Source: Terrimonas rubra (lineage in GTDB: Bacteria; Bacteroidota; Bacteroidia; Chitinophagales; Chitinophagaceae). Taken from it: DNA of 64,000 nt. The position numbers were made by a program, and so were the translations under genes. The stretch covers positions 372,001 to 436,000 of the forward strand of contig NZ_JBHUOZ010000001.1 in the NCBI RefSeq assembly GCF_042686025.1, written 5' to 3'. The notes under the pieces are model-generated. The model saw only the letters and a list, made by a program, of their open reading frames with translations, ran no database searches and was not told the origin of the DNA. Shown here one piece after another: positions 7,503-16,075 of the stretch (position 1 is the stretch's first letter; the number at the start of each line of letters is the position of its first letter).

Positions 7503-8342
7503 TTAATAAACATAATTCAAAGCAGTAGCATCGCTGGAACTGAAGGCGGGGTTATTATTGGTACATGCCATCATCCATGAGTTATAGCTGCCTGTTACAG
7601 TAGTTGGGGTACCGGGTATATGCACTGCACCTATACCGGCTGAGCCCTCATTCTGATTTTGTCCGCAGCTGGAACGGTTCATGTAATCGGTATGGCGGAA
7701 ACCGATGCAATGGCCAATTTCATGGGCAATTACCTCATCGGCCCTGTTAGCCGTATTTAAATAAGCCAAAGCACAGCTGCTGTTGCTTAAAGTAAAGCCG
7801 CTGGCCGGGTTACCCCCTGATGGAAAACCTGAAGCCTGGCCCAGTATACAACCACCGGTGGATGTGGTACCCAGGTTGGCACTGGTAATAACAATATTAC
7901 CACCACTGGTTACCCTTACAAACCTGATCTTTAAGTTAAGGTTATTGTACCGGGCTAATGCCTGGTCAAGACCTGTAGAAAAATAGGTAGGGAAGCCTGA
8001 GCCTAAACGGACAGTAATGGTCCTTTGGCCTGAACTGGGGGTACTCACCACGTTGGTAGTACGGTAATGCTCCTCGTTGGCAACAATCACCTCGTGCGAT
8101 GAGCCTGCACCGGCCATTTCTTTTAATTGCGAAGACGTCAATAAGATATCTCCTTCAATTAAATAATTTCCATCCGCAGTTTTCTCAGCCCAGTTACCGT
8201 TAAAGCCTGCCGACACCACCAGGGCGGTCTCATCGGGGCTTAACTCATGGGAGTCTAAAGCGTTTTTTACGGATTTTTTACAACTCATCATTGCTACGGT
8301 GAGTAAGCAACAGGATACAGAAAGGAAAACAGTTTTTTTCAT
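7503..8342 (-). CDS. M57-family zinc metalloprotease lipoprotein (HEIGH type)
   Basis: The zinc-binding motif HEIGHCIGFRH fits HExxHxxGxxH of metzincin-like M57 dual-action HEIGH peptidases. The 279-residue protein has a lipoprotein signal peptide ending in VAMMSCKKS, so it is probably anchored to a membrane after export. The ATG at 8342 (MKKTVFLSV) is chosen over an in-frame ATG 39 bp upstream because it directly precedes the signal peptide. The substrate is unknown. It is followed by a strong terminator and then by the T9SS-exported S8 protease, though the two look like separate transcription units. Confidence 0.85.
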   Translation of the reverse strand: MKKTVFLSVSCCLLTVAMMSCKKSVKNALDSHELSPDETALVVSAGFNGNWAEKTADGNYLIEGDILLTSSQLKEMAGAGSSHEVIVANEEHYRTTNVVSTPSSGQRTITVRLGSGFPTYFSTGLDQALARYNNLNLKIRFVRVTSGGNIVITSANLGTTSTGGCILGQASGFPSGGNPASGFTLSNSSCALAYLNTANRADEVIAHEIGHCIGFRHTDYMNRSSCGQNQNEGSAGIGAVHIPGTPTTVTGSYNSWMMACTNNNPAFSSSDATALNYVY

Positions 8343-8658
8343 GATCTCATGTGTTTTTAATGAAGAGTGAATTATTAGCACATTAAACCTAGTATGAAAA
8401 AATTGTAAACTTTTTCGGTATTATAATTTTTTGTTAAAATTTGTTATTTGTACTTTGTCCGTAAAGTAATACTTACGATTGTTAGTTTGGTAATTTTACG
8501 AAAACCTTATCCCTATTGACTTTTATCACATGAACGAGACAGGCTGAAGGATGTCTTTACTCCCAGGGTTATAAAACAAAACCCTGAACAGCTTTCGCTA
8601 CAACTCTTGGTAAGCAGCAGGAAATGTTCAGGGTTTTCTGAAGAAGCAGTAAATATGC
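8343..8658. other. Intergenic region between the M57 and M20 genes
   Basis: About 315 bp. The left half is A/T-rich and probably holds the M57 promoter, but no exact minus-strand TAnnTTTG is seen. The right half holds the terminator of the dipeptidase gene. No further ORF or RNA is recognised. Confidence 0.6.
8578..8637 (-). terminator. Long-loop terminator after the M20 dipeptidase gene
   Basis: Arms AAAACCCTGAACA and TGTTCAGGGTTTT are 13-bp perfect complements around a loop of 34 nt. The minus strand continues GTTTTATAA. A stem of this length with a T-rich tail fits an intrinsic terminator, although the loop is unusually long. Confidence 0.7.
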
Positions 8659-10023
8659 TTATTCAGCAAAGAACTTATGGAAATAAGGAATGGTTTCTAT
8701 GCCTTTATAATAGTTCTCAATATTATACTTTTCATTAGGACTGTGCAGGTTGTCATTATCTAAACCAAAGCCCATGAAAACGATCTTGATGCCCAGTTCT
8801 TTCTCCAATAAAGAACAGATTGGAATACTGCCGCCGCCACGCACCGGTATCGGCGTTTTACCAAAGGTGGTTTCCAGCGCTTTGGAAGCAGCCTGGTAGC
8901 CCTTGCTGTCAATGGGTGTCATATAAGGCTCACCACCGTGGTGTAATTCAGCCTTTACCTCCACACTGGCCGGAGCAATAGTGCGGAAATAGTTTAATAG
9001 TTTTTCTGTGATCTTTTCAGAGCTTTGATTAGGCACTAACCTGGCCGAAACCTTGGCATAAGCTTTAGAAGGCAATACTGTTTTGGCCCCTTCGCCGGTA
9101 TACCCACCCCAGATGCCGTTTACTTCCAGTGTAGGACGGATGCCGGTACGCTCATAAGTAGAATAGCCTTTTTCACCCCACAATTCTTTTACACCCAATT
9201 CATCTTTGTATTCCTGCTCATCATAAGGCGCCTTATTGATCAGGGCCCTCTCTTCCTCACTGGCCACTACTACATCATCATAAAAACCGGGAATGGTAAT
9301 ATGGTTGTTTTCGTCATGACAGCTGGCGATCATTTTGGCCAGGATGGTAATAGGGTTGGCTACCGCACCGCCATAGGTACCACTGTGCAGGTCACGGTTA
9401 GCGCCGGTCACCTCAATCTCTATATAACTTAAACCACGTACACCGGTGTCAAGTGAAGGGTTCTCCATGCTTAAGAGGGAACTGTCGCTGATCAGGATCA
9501 CATCGGCTTTCAGTAATTCTTTATTGGCCGCTACAAATTTGCCCAGGTTAGGCGAGCCCACTTCCTCTTCCCCCTCAATTAAAAACTTAATATTCGTGGT
9601 CATGGTATTGGTCTTTACCAGGGTTTCCAGGGCTTTTACATGCATATAAAACTGGCCTTTGTCATCGGCGCTGCCGCGGGCAAATACTTTACCATCTTTA
9701 ATGGTCGGATCAAAGGGATCGTTATGCCATAGTTCCAGCGGCTCTACGGGTTGTACATCATAGTGACCGTATACCAGTACGGTTGGTTTTGCCGGGTCAA
9801 TTATTTTTTCGCCATATACCACCGGGTGCCCATCTGTAGCCATTACCTCCGCCTTATCGGCTCCGGCAGCCAGCAGGCTGTCTTTAACCGCATCAGCACA
9901 ACGCTGCATATCGTTTTTATACTCCGATTTTGCACTGATGGAGGGAATGCGTAACAGGTCCAGCATTTCATTTAAAAAACGTTCCTTATTTGCTTCCTGG
10001 TATTGTTTCCAATCTTGTGACAT
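8659..10023 (-). CDS. M20-family dipeptidase
   Basis: 454 residues, the usual length for PepV/CNDP-type M20 metallopeptidases, which cleave dipeptides in the cytoplasm with two zinc ions. Visible metal and catalytic motifs in order: VYGHYDVQP (His ligand and Asp), ARGSADDKGQ (bridging Asp), IEGEEEVGSPN (catalytic Glu pair), and near the C-terminus GLDNDNLHSPNE (His ligand). The lid domain lies between them (about 190-350). No signal peptide is seen. It is a single gene, bounded by its own terminator. Confidence 0.92.
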   Translation of the reverse strand: MSQDWKQYQEANKERFLNEMLDLLRIPSISAKSEYKNDMQRCADAVKDSLLAAGADKAEVMATDGHPVVYGEKIIDPAKPTVLVYGHYDVQPVEPLELWHNDPFDPTIKDGKVFARGSADDKGQFYMHVKALETLVKTNTMTTNIKFLIEGEEEVGSPNLGKFVAANKELLKADVILISDSSLLSMENPSLDTGVRGLSYIEIEVTGANRDLHSGTYGGAVANPITILAKMIASCHDENNHITIPGFYDDVVVASEEERALINKAPYDEQEYKDELGVKELWGEKGYSTYERTGIRPTLEVNGIWGGYTGEGAKTVLPSKAYAKVSARLVPNQSSEKITEKLLNYFRTIAPASVEVKAELHHGGEPYMTPIDSKGYQAASKALETTFGKTPIPVRGGGSIPICSLLEKELGIKIVFMGFGLDNDNLHSPNEKYNIENYYKGIETIPYFHKFFAE

Positions 10024-10213
10024 AGTATTTACTGGTTTGAAAATGTAAAAAGATAGGCTGCGAAGATACAGCGTTTTTACAGTTACTACCGAACGTTAAT
10101 TGTAGCATTTTGCTTACCATGCCTGGGCCGGTCACAGCCTAATATACCCGCTGGCACTGATACCCTGCCGTATGTAAATCGGCTACTTTAGCCGCATAAT
10201 TACAGTAAACGAT

Positions 10214-12532
10214 ATGGGTATGAAACAGCTTCTTCTTTTGCTTATTGGTGTTGCAGCACAAACCTGCCAGCTGGCCAGGAGCCAGGTAATGACGGGTGTA
10301 AAGTATGACAACGGGTATACCATTATTTATGAAAGTCGCAGCACCGGTGCCGGAAGAACCATTTCCTACTATGGCTTAAAAGAGGAAAAAACCGGTAATA
10401 TCATTTTGCCGGTCTCCTATTTAGCTATTACCTACAGCGGGCAGGATAAATTGTTTGTAACCGAAAACTCGGTGAACAGGATGAGTTTGTATAATGCCGC
10501 CACCCGGCAACCGGTTACGGAACCTGATTATAAAAGCATCTCCTTCTTCTCCGAAGGCCTGGCCGTGGTGAGTAAGGATTCTTCCTATACTGTAAAACTA
10601 TACGGCGCCATAAATGCTTCGGGCAAATTGGTAATACCTGTTGAATATCGCAGTTTAGGACAATGCGGAGAAGGTCTTATGGCCTTTTCAAAGGGCGGCA
10701 ACGTGGGTTTTATCAATACAAAAAACGAAGTAGTGATACCTCCCACCTATCAATATGCCGGCGTTTTCAGTAACGGCCTTGCGTTTGTCAAATTAAGCAC
10801 GGATACACTGTATGGTTATATTAATAAAAAAAATGAATGGGCCATAAAGCCGGCCTTCCAGCAGGCACAGAAGTTTACAAAGGGTTATGCCACCGTAACA
10901 CAAAAGAACGGCCTGTATAACCGCAATATGTATGGCGTGGTCAATACAAAGGGCGTAATGGTCGTACCGGCACGCTATGACTATATTACCACCCGGAATG
11001 CCGGGGGGACATTTGTGTATACCAAAAACAGTAAATACGGTATTGTTGACAGCACAGGTAAGGAGTTTACCAGCTTTCTGGCAACCCATTATCCTACCTA
11101 TACCAAAGACAATATCATCTTCAGCAACGATACCGCCAGCGGGGTACTCACTCTTAAAGGCCAGTGGCTGATAAAGCCGGAAAAACAATTCATCAACGCT
11201 TCCAGGGATGGTTTTTTTCACGTTAAAAAAGGCGTTAACAATACTATCATCAATCCAAAAGGACAGGTTATTTTCCCTTCCTTCCTGGCCAATAAAGTGA
11301 TCATGGGGAAAAAACGGGTCATACTGGTGCATGCAAATGAGGTAGAAGTGTTTGATTACAACAAAAAATTGTTACAAACTATTGCCCAGCCCAATATACA
11401 AGATGCCTATACCACGTTGCACCTGGCAGAAGACTCCATTAAGATCAGTTACAACAAATCTATTGCCCTTTATAACCTTGTCAATGACAAAACCATACCG
11501 CTGGACCTGGATGAAATGTATAATTTTACGGATGACGGTACCTTTATCGGTAAAAAAAATGGTTATTATGATTATTACGATTATACCGGTAAAAGATTAA
11601 GCAGTAAAAATTACTACACATTAAGCCAGTTTTCGGCCGGGCTTGCCATTGTGCAGGCATCCATGTATGATACAGAAGCCAGTTTGGTAGATAAGCAGTT
11701 CAACGTGATTAAAAAATCGGCTTCATTCAAAAATTTAAAAGGCCTGTACTCCGAAGGCCTGGCCAGGGTACAGGTAGCCGGCACAGCCAACTTGGCTTTT
11801 ATTAATAAAAAAGGCATAGAGGTTTTCCAGGTACCGGCTGCAGATGCGGGTGATTGCACAGAAGGAATCATCTGGATCAAAAATAATGCAGGACGTTACA
11901 TGTTCATTGACACCGGAGGCAAAGCCATTAACCAGCAGTATTATGAAGAGGCAAGAAATTTCAGTGATGGTTTGGGCTGCGTAAAAACCGGTGGTAAATG
12001 GGGCGTAATTAATAAATCAGGGGAAATGATCATCCCGGCCCAATACACTAATATTTCTTCTTTCTCCCAAGGCATTTGCATGGTGGCAAACGGCAATGAT
12101 TTTTACCTGATTAATAAAAAGGGAGAACGGGTTGACAACAATACCTATACAGAAGCCGGCGCACCTCAGAACGGGTACGCACAGGTTAAAAAAGGAGATA
12201 AAATGGGGATTATTGATTATAGTGGAAAAGTGATTATTCCTTTGGAGTATACCTATACTTATTTACCCTCAGAAGGTTTGTCCTGGGTAGAAAAAGAAAA
12301 AAAAATAGGCGCCGTGGATCTCCAGAATAAAACGGTGATTGCTTTCCGGTACGATAATGTACAGCCCTTTAAAGACGGTTATGCACACGTAGCATCTGAT
12401 AAAAAATGGGGAGTGGTGAACAAGGCAGGTAAGCTGTTATTACCTTTTGAGTTTGAATCCCTGAGCAATGTTTATAAAAACATGATGCTGGGTGTTAAGG
12501 CCGCAGGTTCCCGGGTATATGCTTTAAAATAA
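10214..12532 (+). CDS. Exported WG-repeat protein
   Basis: 772 residues. A signal peptide (about 1-24) is followed by a chain of WG repeats, seen as recurring units of the form G.IN.KGE.VIP..Y....FS.GLA.V (for example YGYINKKNEWAIKP, WGVINKSGEMIIPAQY, WGVVNKAGKLLLPFEF). WG repeats are expected to form a beta-propeller-like or solenoid scaffold; no enzyme motif is seen. The protein is probably periplasmic or on the surface and binds an unknown partner. ATG 10220 (MKQLLLLL) is an alternative start. It is convergent with the transpeptidase gene and ends directly next to it. Confidence 0.85.
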   Translation: MGMKQLLLLLIGVAAQTCQLARSQVMTGVKYDNGYTIIYESRSTGAGRTISYYGLKEEKTGNIILPVSYLAITYSGQDKLFVTENSVNRMSLYNAATRQPVTEPDYKSISFFSEGLAVVSKDSSYTVKLYGAINASGKLVIPVEYRSLGQCGEGLMAFSKGGNVGFINTKNEVVIPPTYQYAGVFSNGLAFVKLSTDTLYGYINKKNEWAIKPAFQQAQKFTKGYATVTQKNGLYNRNMYGVVNTKGVMVVPARYDYITTRNAGGTFVYTKNSKYGIVDSTGKEFTSFLATHYPTYTKDNIIFSNDTASGVLTLKGQWLIKPEKQFINASRDGFFHVKKGVNNTIINPKGQVIFPSFLANKVIMGKKRVILVHANEVEVFDYNKKLLQTIAQPNIQDAYTTLHLAEDSIKISYNKSIALYNLVNDKTIPLDLDEMYNFTDDGTFIGKKNGYYDYYDYTGKRLSSKNYYTLSQFSAGLAIVQASMYDTEASLVDKQFNVIKKSASFKNLKGLYSEGLARVQVAGTANLAFINKKGIEVFQVPAADAGDCTEGIIWIKNNAGRYMFIDTGGKAINQQYYEEARNFSDGLGCVKTGGKWGVINKSGEMIIPAQYTNISSFSQGICMVANGNDFYLINKKGERVDNNTYTEAGAPQNGYAQVKKGDKMGIIDYSGKVIIPLEYTYTYLPSEGLSWVEKEKKIGAVDLQNKTVIAFRYDNVQPFKDGYAHVASDKKWGVVNKAGKLLLPFEFESLSNVYKNMMLGVKAAGSRVYALK

Positions 12533-13111
12533 TTATTTACGGATAACCACCCTGGTACCAACCTTGGTAAAATTATATAACTCTGTTACTTCGGCGTTTT
12601 TCATGGAAATACAGCCCAGGGTCCAGTTTTTATACTTATCAATAACAAAATCCTCCCTGGGCCATACGCCATGAATACCAATGCTGCCGCCAATTTTGGC
12701 ATCGGCGGGTATTTGCCCGCTGGCTTTTCTTTGTTTAAATTTTTCGTAGCTCTCTGCCGTAGGATAATCAATGGCTAAAAACCTGCACCATTTTTCGTGC
12801 ACCCTTTTTGCATTGATCGTAAAAGTTCCTTCGGGTGTATTTTTATCCCCTTCCATTTTTTTATCGGCCAGGCTATTGTTGCCAAACACTACCGGGTAAG
12901 TAGCATACCAGCCTTTTTCATCATACACGGTCAGTTCATAATCCGACTTGTCAATCACAATATTAATGGCCCCGGTAGGTCCCGCGGCAGGCAGGGAGCT
13001 TGCATACCTTTTCACTGTTCGTTCTGCACTGGTATATTTGTGCGTACCCGAGGTAGTAACACAAACACTGGCTCCAATAAATGTGGTAAATAAAAGGGCT
13101 AAACTCTTCAT
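12533..13111 (-). CDS. L,D-transpeptidase (YkuD family)
   Basis: The active-site motif IGIHGVWP ... WTLGCISMKN (His, then Gly-Cys with catalytic Cys) is that of YkuD domains, which form 3-3 peptidoglycan cross-links or attach proteins to the wall in the periplasm. The N-terminal hydrophobic segment MKSLALLFTTFIGASVCV is a signal peptide. The ATG at 13111 is preferred over GTG/ATG codons 21-24 bp upstream because it directly precedes the signal. The mature protein is short (about 170 residues), so it is nearly a bare catalytic domain. Confidence 0.88.
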   Translation of the reverse strand: MKSLALLFTTFIGASVCVTTSGTHKYTSAERTVKRYASSLPAAGPTGAINIVIDKSDYELTVYDEKGWYATYPVVFGNNSLADKKMEGDKNTPEGTFTINAKRVHEKWCRFLAIDYPTAESYEKFKQRKASGQIPADAKIGGSIGIHGVWPREDFVIDKYKNWTLGCISMKNAEVTELYNFTKVGTRVVIRK

Positions 13112-13227
13112 GTTATAATCTATCAGCGTCATCACTAACGTCAGGAAAGATACGGGTAGTATCTATTAATATTTTTTTAACGATGTATTTGCAAGATATT
13201 ATTTCCCGCTCTTTTTCAACATGAAAA

Positions 13228-13253
13228 ATCCCGCCGGAAAACTCCGGCGGGAT
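13228..13253 (-). terminator. Intrinsic terminator after the sigma/anti-sigma/barrel operon
   Basis: An 11-bp GC-rich perfect stem (ATCCCGCCGGA / TCCGGCGGGAT) with loop AAAC, followed on the minus strand by TTTTTC. Confidence 0.9.
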
Positions 13254-13289
13254 GACTATTTAATAACATTATTGCGTGAGATCAAGCGT

Positions 13290-14129
13290 TTAGTAACTGA
13301 ACCTTACACCCAGTGTATAAGGGGTCATATCCAGGCCTTTGTTGTACATGCTTTTAAAGGCGTATGATCCGTAAAATTTGATAAAGCCCAGTGATAATTC
13401 GCCTACATAAGACAGCTTCCAGCGGTTCAGGTCAAAATCATCCTTTACTTTTTGTTTACCGTCTTCAGAAGTTTTGATCACGTGGCGGGAGTTGTATAAT
13501 ACACTGGCGCTCACACCTGCACTAAAGCCAAATTCACGTTCGTTATGCGGGGTAAAGTTGAAGTTCAACATCAAAGGCACGGTAATATAATCAGCCGAAA
13601 GCCTGCTTTTCTTAAAGTTTCTTACATCATCCAGTTCTACCACCGGACTGCCTGTATTGGTACCGGTGATTTTTTTATAAACAATGGGTGATTTAAACCG
13701 GTAATTATTTAATTCAAGGCCTGCTGCATATTTTAAGTTTACATAGTGCTTAACCAGGTTTACTTTTTGCATGGCCAGCCAGATGTTTACATTAATGGAG
13801 TTACCGAATTTTGTTTTAAACCAGTCTTCATTACTGCCGGGTGCATAGGCATTGGCTGCGGTACCTACGCCGTATTGTGTATTGTCAACAAAGTTGGAAA
13901 AACCAAGGTCCAGTACAAACCAGTTAGTAGTGATGTTTTTAGGTTTGTACATTTTTTTACGTAACATTTTTGCTTCGGCATCATTACCACGGATGATCAC
14001 CATGCCGCCTACGATCAGGGTATCGTTCTCACCACCCAGCGGAAGATCTTTTTTAGGTAAGGTATCGGTTTGGGCATAACTGCTTAGTAATGTGCATACA
14101 GTTGCACATAATAATAATATTCTTTTCAT
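13290..14129 (-). CDS. Outer-membrane beta-barrel protein
   Basis: 279 residues with signal peptide MKRILLLCATVCTLLSSYAQ. The rest alternates polar and hydrophobic residues with aromatic strand ends (NWFVLDLGFSNF, YITVPLMLNFNF, YTLGVRFSY at the C-terminus ending in Phe-Ser-Tyr), as in PorT-like barrels of Bacteroidota. It is the third gene after an ECF sigma factor and an anti-sigma factor, all on one strand with short gaps, and is closed by a strong terminator. It is likely a target or sensor of that sigma system; that is inference. Confidence 0.8.
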   Translation of the reverse strand: MKRILLLCATVCTLLSSYAQTDTLPKKDLPLGGENDTLIVGGMVIIRGNDAEAKMLRKKMYKPKNITTNWFVLDLGFSNFVDNTQYGVGTAANAYAPGSNEDWFKTKFGNSINVNIWLAMQKVNLVKHYVNLKYAAGLELNNYRFKSPIVYKKITGTNTGSPVVELDDVRNFKKSRLSADYITVPLMLNFNFTPHNEREFGFSAGVSASVLYNSRHVIKTSEDGKQKVKDDFDLNRWKLSYVGELSLGFIKFYGSYAFKSMYNKGLDMTPYTLGVRFSY

Positions 14130-14155
14130 CGTTAAGTTGTTTGAAATTTTATGGA

Positions 14156-15310
14156 TTACATTTTGAAGGCAAAACCGGCCACCAACAACTGATCGTCACC
14201 ATTTGTCATGTCAATACTGGTTTGCTTTTGAAAATTGCGGGTTACTTTGCGTAAAAAGCCACGAAGTTTGTTTTTCTTATTCTCCGGCTCTTCTATTTCT
14301 ACCACCTCATCAAATACGTGCTGGCTGTTGGAAGCGAACGCCGGCTGGTTATTATTTTTAACCTGGGGCGCTATTGTATTATTACCAGTAGTATTGATGG
14401 GTTTAATTTCTGCTATACCATTTTCAACAGCGGCATTGTTCATCCCGTTTATATTGGGATTTTTATCCCCTGATGGCAGGTTATTACTTCCGTTACTGTT
14501 TGTTACTACTGTTTGTAATAACGTAGCTGCAGGCTGATTAGTTACAGCTACATTGCTATTACCTGTATTTTTATGAGCGGCATAACCAACGGTATTGGCA
14601 GGTAGTTGCGACTGTTGTATTACGCTGTTTTCTTTAACAGGTGTTTCTGCCGGTTCCTGCTCATCGCCTTTATTGTCTGCCTGGTTCGTTTCTTCGGTTA
14701 CTACCAGCGTTACCGGGGTGGTAGCTTTGGTATCAGTTATTGTAGTAACTGCCATGCCACCATTCTCTGTTTTTTTCACCGGGTTATTCAGCCATTTAAA
14801 GCCTCCTACACCCAGGGTAAGTAATACAGCTGCTGCCACACCCATACGCAACCAGTACATCGGTACAATCCTGCGTTTGTTCTCTTCTTCTTTATATAAC
14901 AATGTTTTATCAGGAAACACTTCAGCTGCTGAGGCCTGTAATTTGGTTTTGGCAAACAAAGCTACCTGCTGCTGGAATACGGTATCCCCGGCAAGTTTTT
15001 GTTCAAAAGCTTTTTTATCGTTCTCCGTCAGCTCTGCATCCAGGTACATAATTATTTCGCTGTCCTGTGCCGATACCTGTCCTTCTGCTGTTTGCTGCAA
15101 TAAACTACCTGCAAATAATAATGCTTTATCCGGGAACACCACTGTTTCATCTACACTCAGCTTGGTACCGGACAAAAGATCCAGTTCGGCCTGCAGGTCC
15201 GGGTTTTGTTGAAGAAAAAGCGTCAACGCCTGCTGCTGCTCAGCGTTAAGCTCATTATCCAGGTGCAGGATAAAAAATTCTTCGTAATTATTTCGGTTTA
15301 TATTGTTCAT
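14156..15310 (-). CDS. Membrane-bound anti-sigma factor-like protein with a duplicated N-terminal domain
   Basis: 384 residues. The N-terminal half carries two related segments, LDNELNAEQQQALTLFLQQN ... VVFPDKALLF and LDAELTENDKKAFEQKLAGD ... EVFPDKTLLY, each resembling the anti-sigma binding helix bundle but without zinc-binding Cys/His. One transmembrane helix follows (MGVAAAVLLTLGVGGFKWL, about residues 151-169), then a long Asn/Thr-rich periplasmic tail. Position directly after the ECF sigma gene supports an anti-sigma role: binding the sigma at the inner membrane until an outside signal arrives. The duplication is the notable feature. Confidence 0.75.
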   Translation of the reverse strand: MNNINRNNYEEFFILHLDNELNAEQQQALTLFLQQNPDLQAELDLLSGTKLSVDETVVFPDKALLFAGSLLQQTAEGQVSAQDSEIIMYLDAELTENDKKAFEQKLAGDTVFQQQVALFAKTKLQASAAEVFPDKTLLYKEEENKRRIVPMYWLRMGVAAAVLLTLGVGGFKWLNNPVKKTENGGMAVTTITDTKATTPVTLVVTEETNQADNKGDEQEPAETPVKENSVIQQSQLPANTVGYAAHKNTGNSNVAVTNQPAATLLQTVVTNSNGSNNLPSGDKNPNINGMNNAAVENGIAEIKPINTTGNNTIAPQVKNNNQPAFASNSQHVFDEVVEIEEPENKKNKLRGFLRKVTRNFQKQTSIDMTNGDDQLLVAGFAFKM

Positions 15311-15347
15311 GAGGCGTTTTACTTAATTGTGTTTTGTTTGGGTTTAG

Positions 15348-15833
15348 CTATATCAGGTTTTCCACTTTTACCAGGTATTCTTTCATCTGTACCCTGGCCC
15401 TGTGCAGGTAAACCTTCACCTGGCTGTCACTTAATCCGGTAATCTTCCCGATCTCTTCGTAACTATATCCTTCGTAGTCTTTTAATAAGATCAAAGACCT
15501 TTGGGTTTCACTTAGTTTGCTTAAGGCCTGCTCCAGTACTTTTTTAAGGTTGTTCTGTGTTCCCTGCTGTACCATGGCATTTTCTTTAAATTCTTCCTGT
15601 AATGATACCCGCTTTACTTTCCTTATATGATCGATCATCTGGTGGTAGGCCACGGTAAATAAATACGATTTACTCTTGGCAGCATCTATCTCCTCCCTGT
15701 GTATCCATAATTTCTCAAACGCTGTCTGTACCACATCTTTTGCATCCTCTTCGTGGCGCAGGTTCTTTAAAATAAACCTGTACACGTTGTCGGCATATTG
15801 TGTTACACATTCGTTATAGTCCTTCTCTGTCAT
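15348..15833 (-). CDS. ECF-family RNA polymerase sigma factor
   Basis: 161 residues, typical ECF length. Region 2 is seen as VYRFILKNLRHEEDAKDVVQTAFEKLW and SYLFTVAYHQMIDHIRK; region 4 as LLKDYEGYSYEEIGKITGLSDSQVKVYLHRARVQMKEYL, the DNA-binding helix-turn-helix for the -35 type element. It heads an operon with an anti-sigma factor and a beta-barrel protein. A housekeeping -7 box TAAATTTG lies 20 nt upstream of the ATG, so basal transcription probably does not require autoactivation. Confidence 0.92.
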   Translation of the reverse strand: MTEKDYNECVTQYADNVYRFILKNLRHEEDAKDVVQTAFEKLWIHREEIDAAKSKSYLFTVAYHQMIDHIRKVKRVSLQEEFKENAMVQQGTQNNLKKVLEQALSKLSETQRSLILLKDYEGYSYEEIGKITGLSDSQVKVYLHRARVQMKEYLVKVENLI

Positions 15834-15853
15834 AAGCTGTTACTAATACCGGG

Positions 15854-15861
15854 CAAATTTA
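15854..15861 (-). promoter_or_regulatory. -7 box TAAATTTG for the ECF sigma operon
   Basis: Perfect TAnnTTTG on the minus strand, 20 nt from the ATG at 15833. Confidence 0.5.
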
Positions 15862-16033
15862 CCCATCAATTGTTATTTAAAAGTATTACGTACAGTGGAA
15901 CTTTTTTGTTACACCGGGAAGCAGTTTTTTTACTTTTTAAGTCCCTTTTTTAACCCATCAAATATAACTATTTGATTTTCAATAAAAATATAACCTTTTT
16001 GCTTTTGCCGCCACTCCAGGTCCCGGTAATAAA

Positions 16034-16058
16034 AAAGCCCCTCGTGGTGAGGGGCTTT
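16034..16058 (-). terminator. Intrinsic terminator after gldJ
   Basis: Stem AAAGCCCCTC / GAGGGGCTTT with a 5-nt loop, followed on the minus strand by a T-run. Confidence 0.9.
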
Positions 16059-16075
16059 ATATAAAAACAGTTCAA

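Noticed and set aside
7503..8381. Start of the M57 gene at the first in-frame ATG (8381)
   Set aside because: The signal peptide begins at the later ATG (8342), and the extra 13 residues do not resemble a signal sequence.
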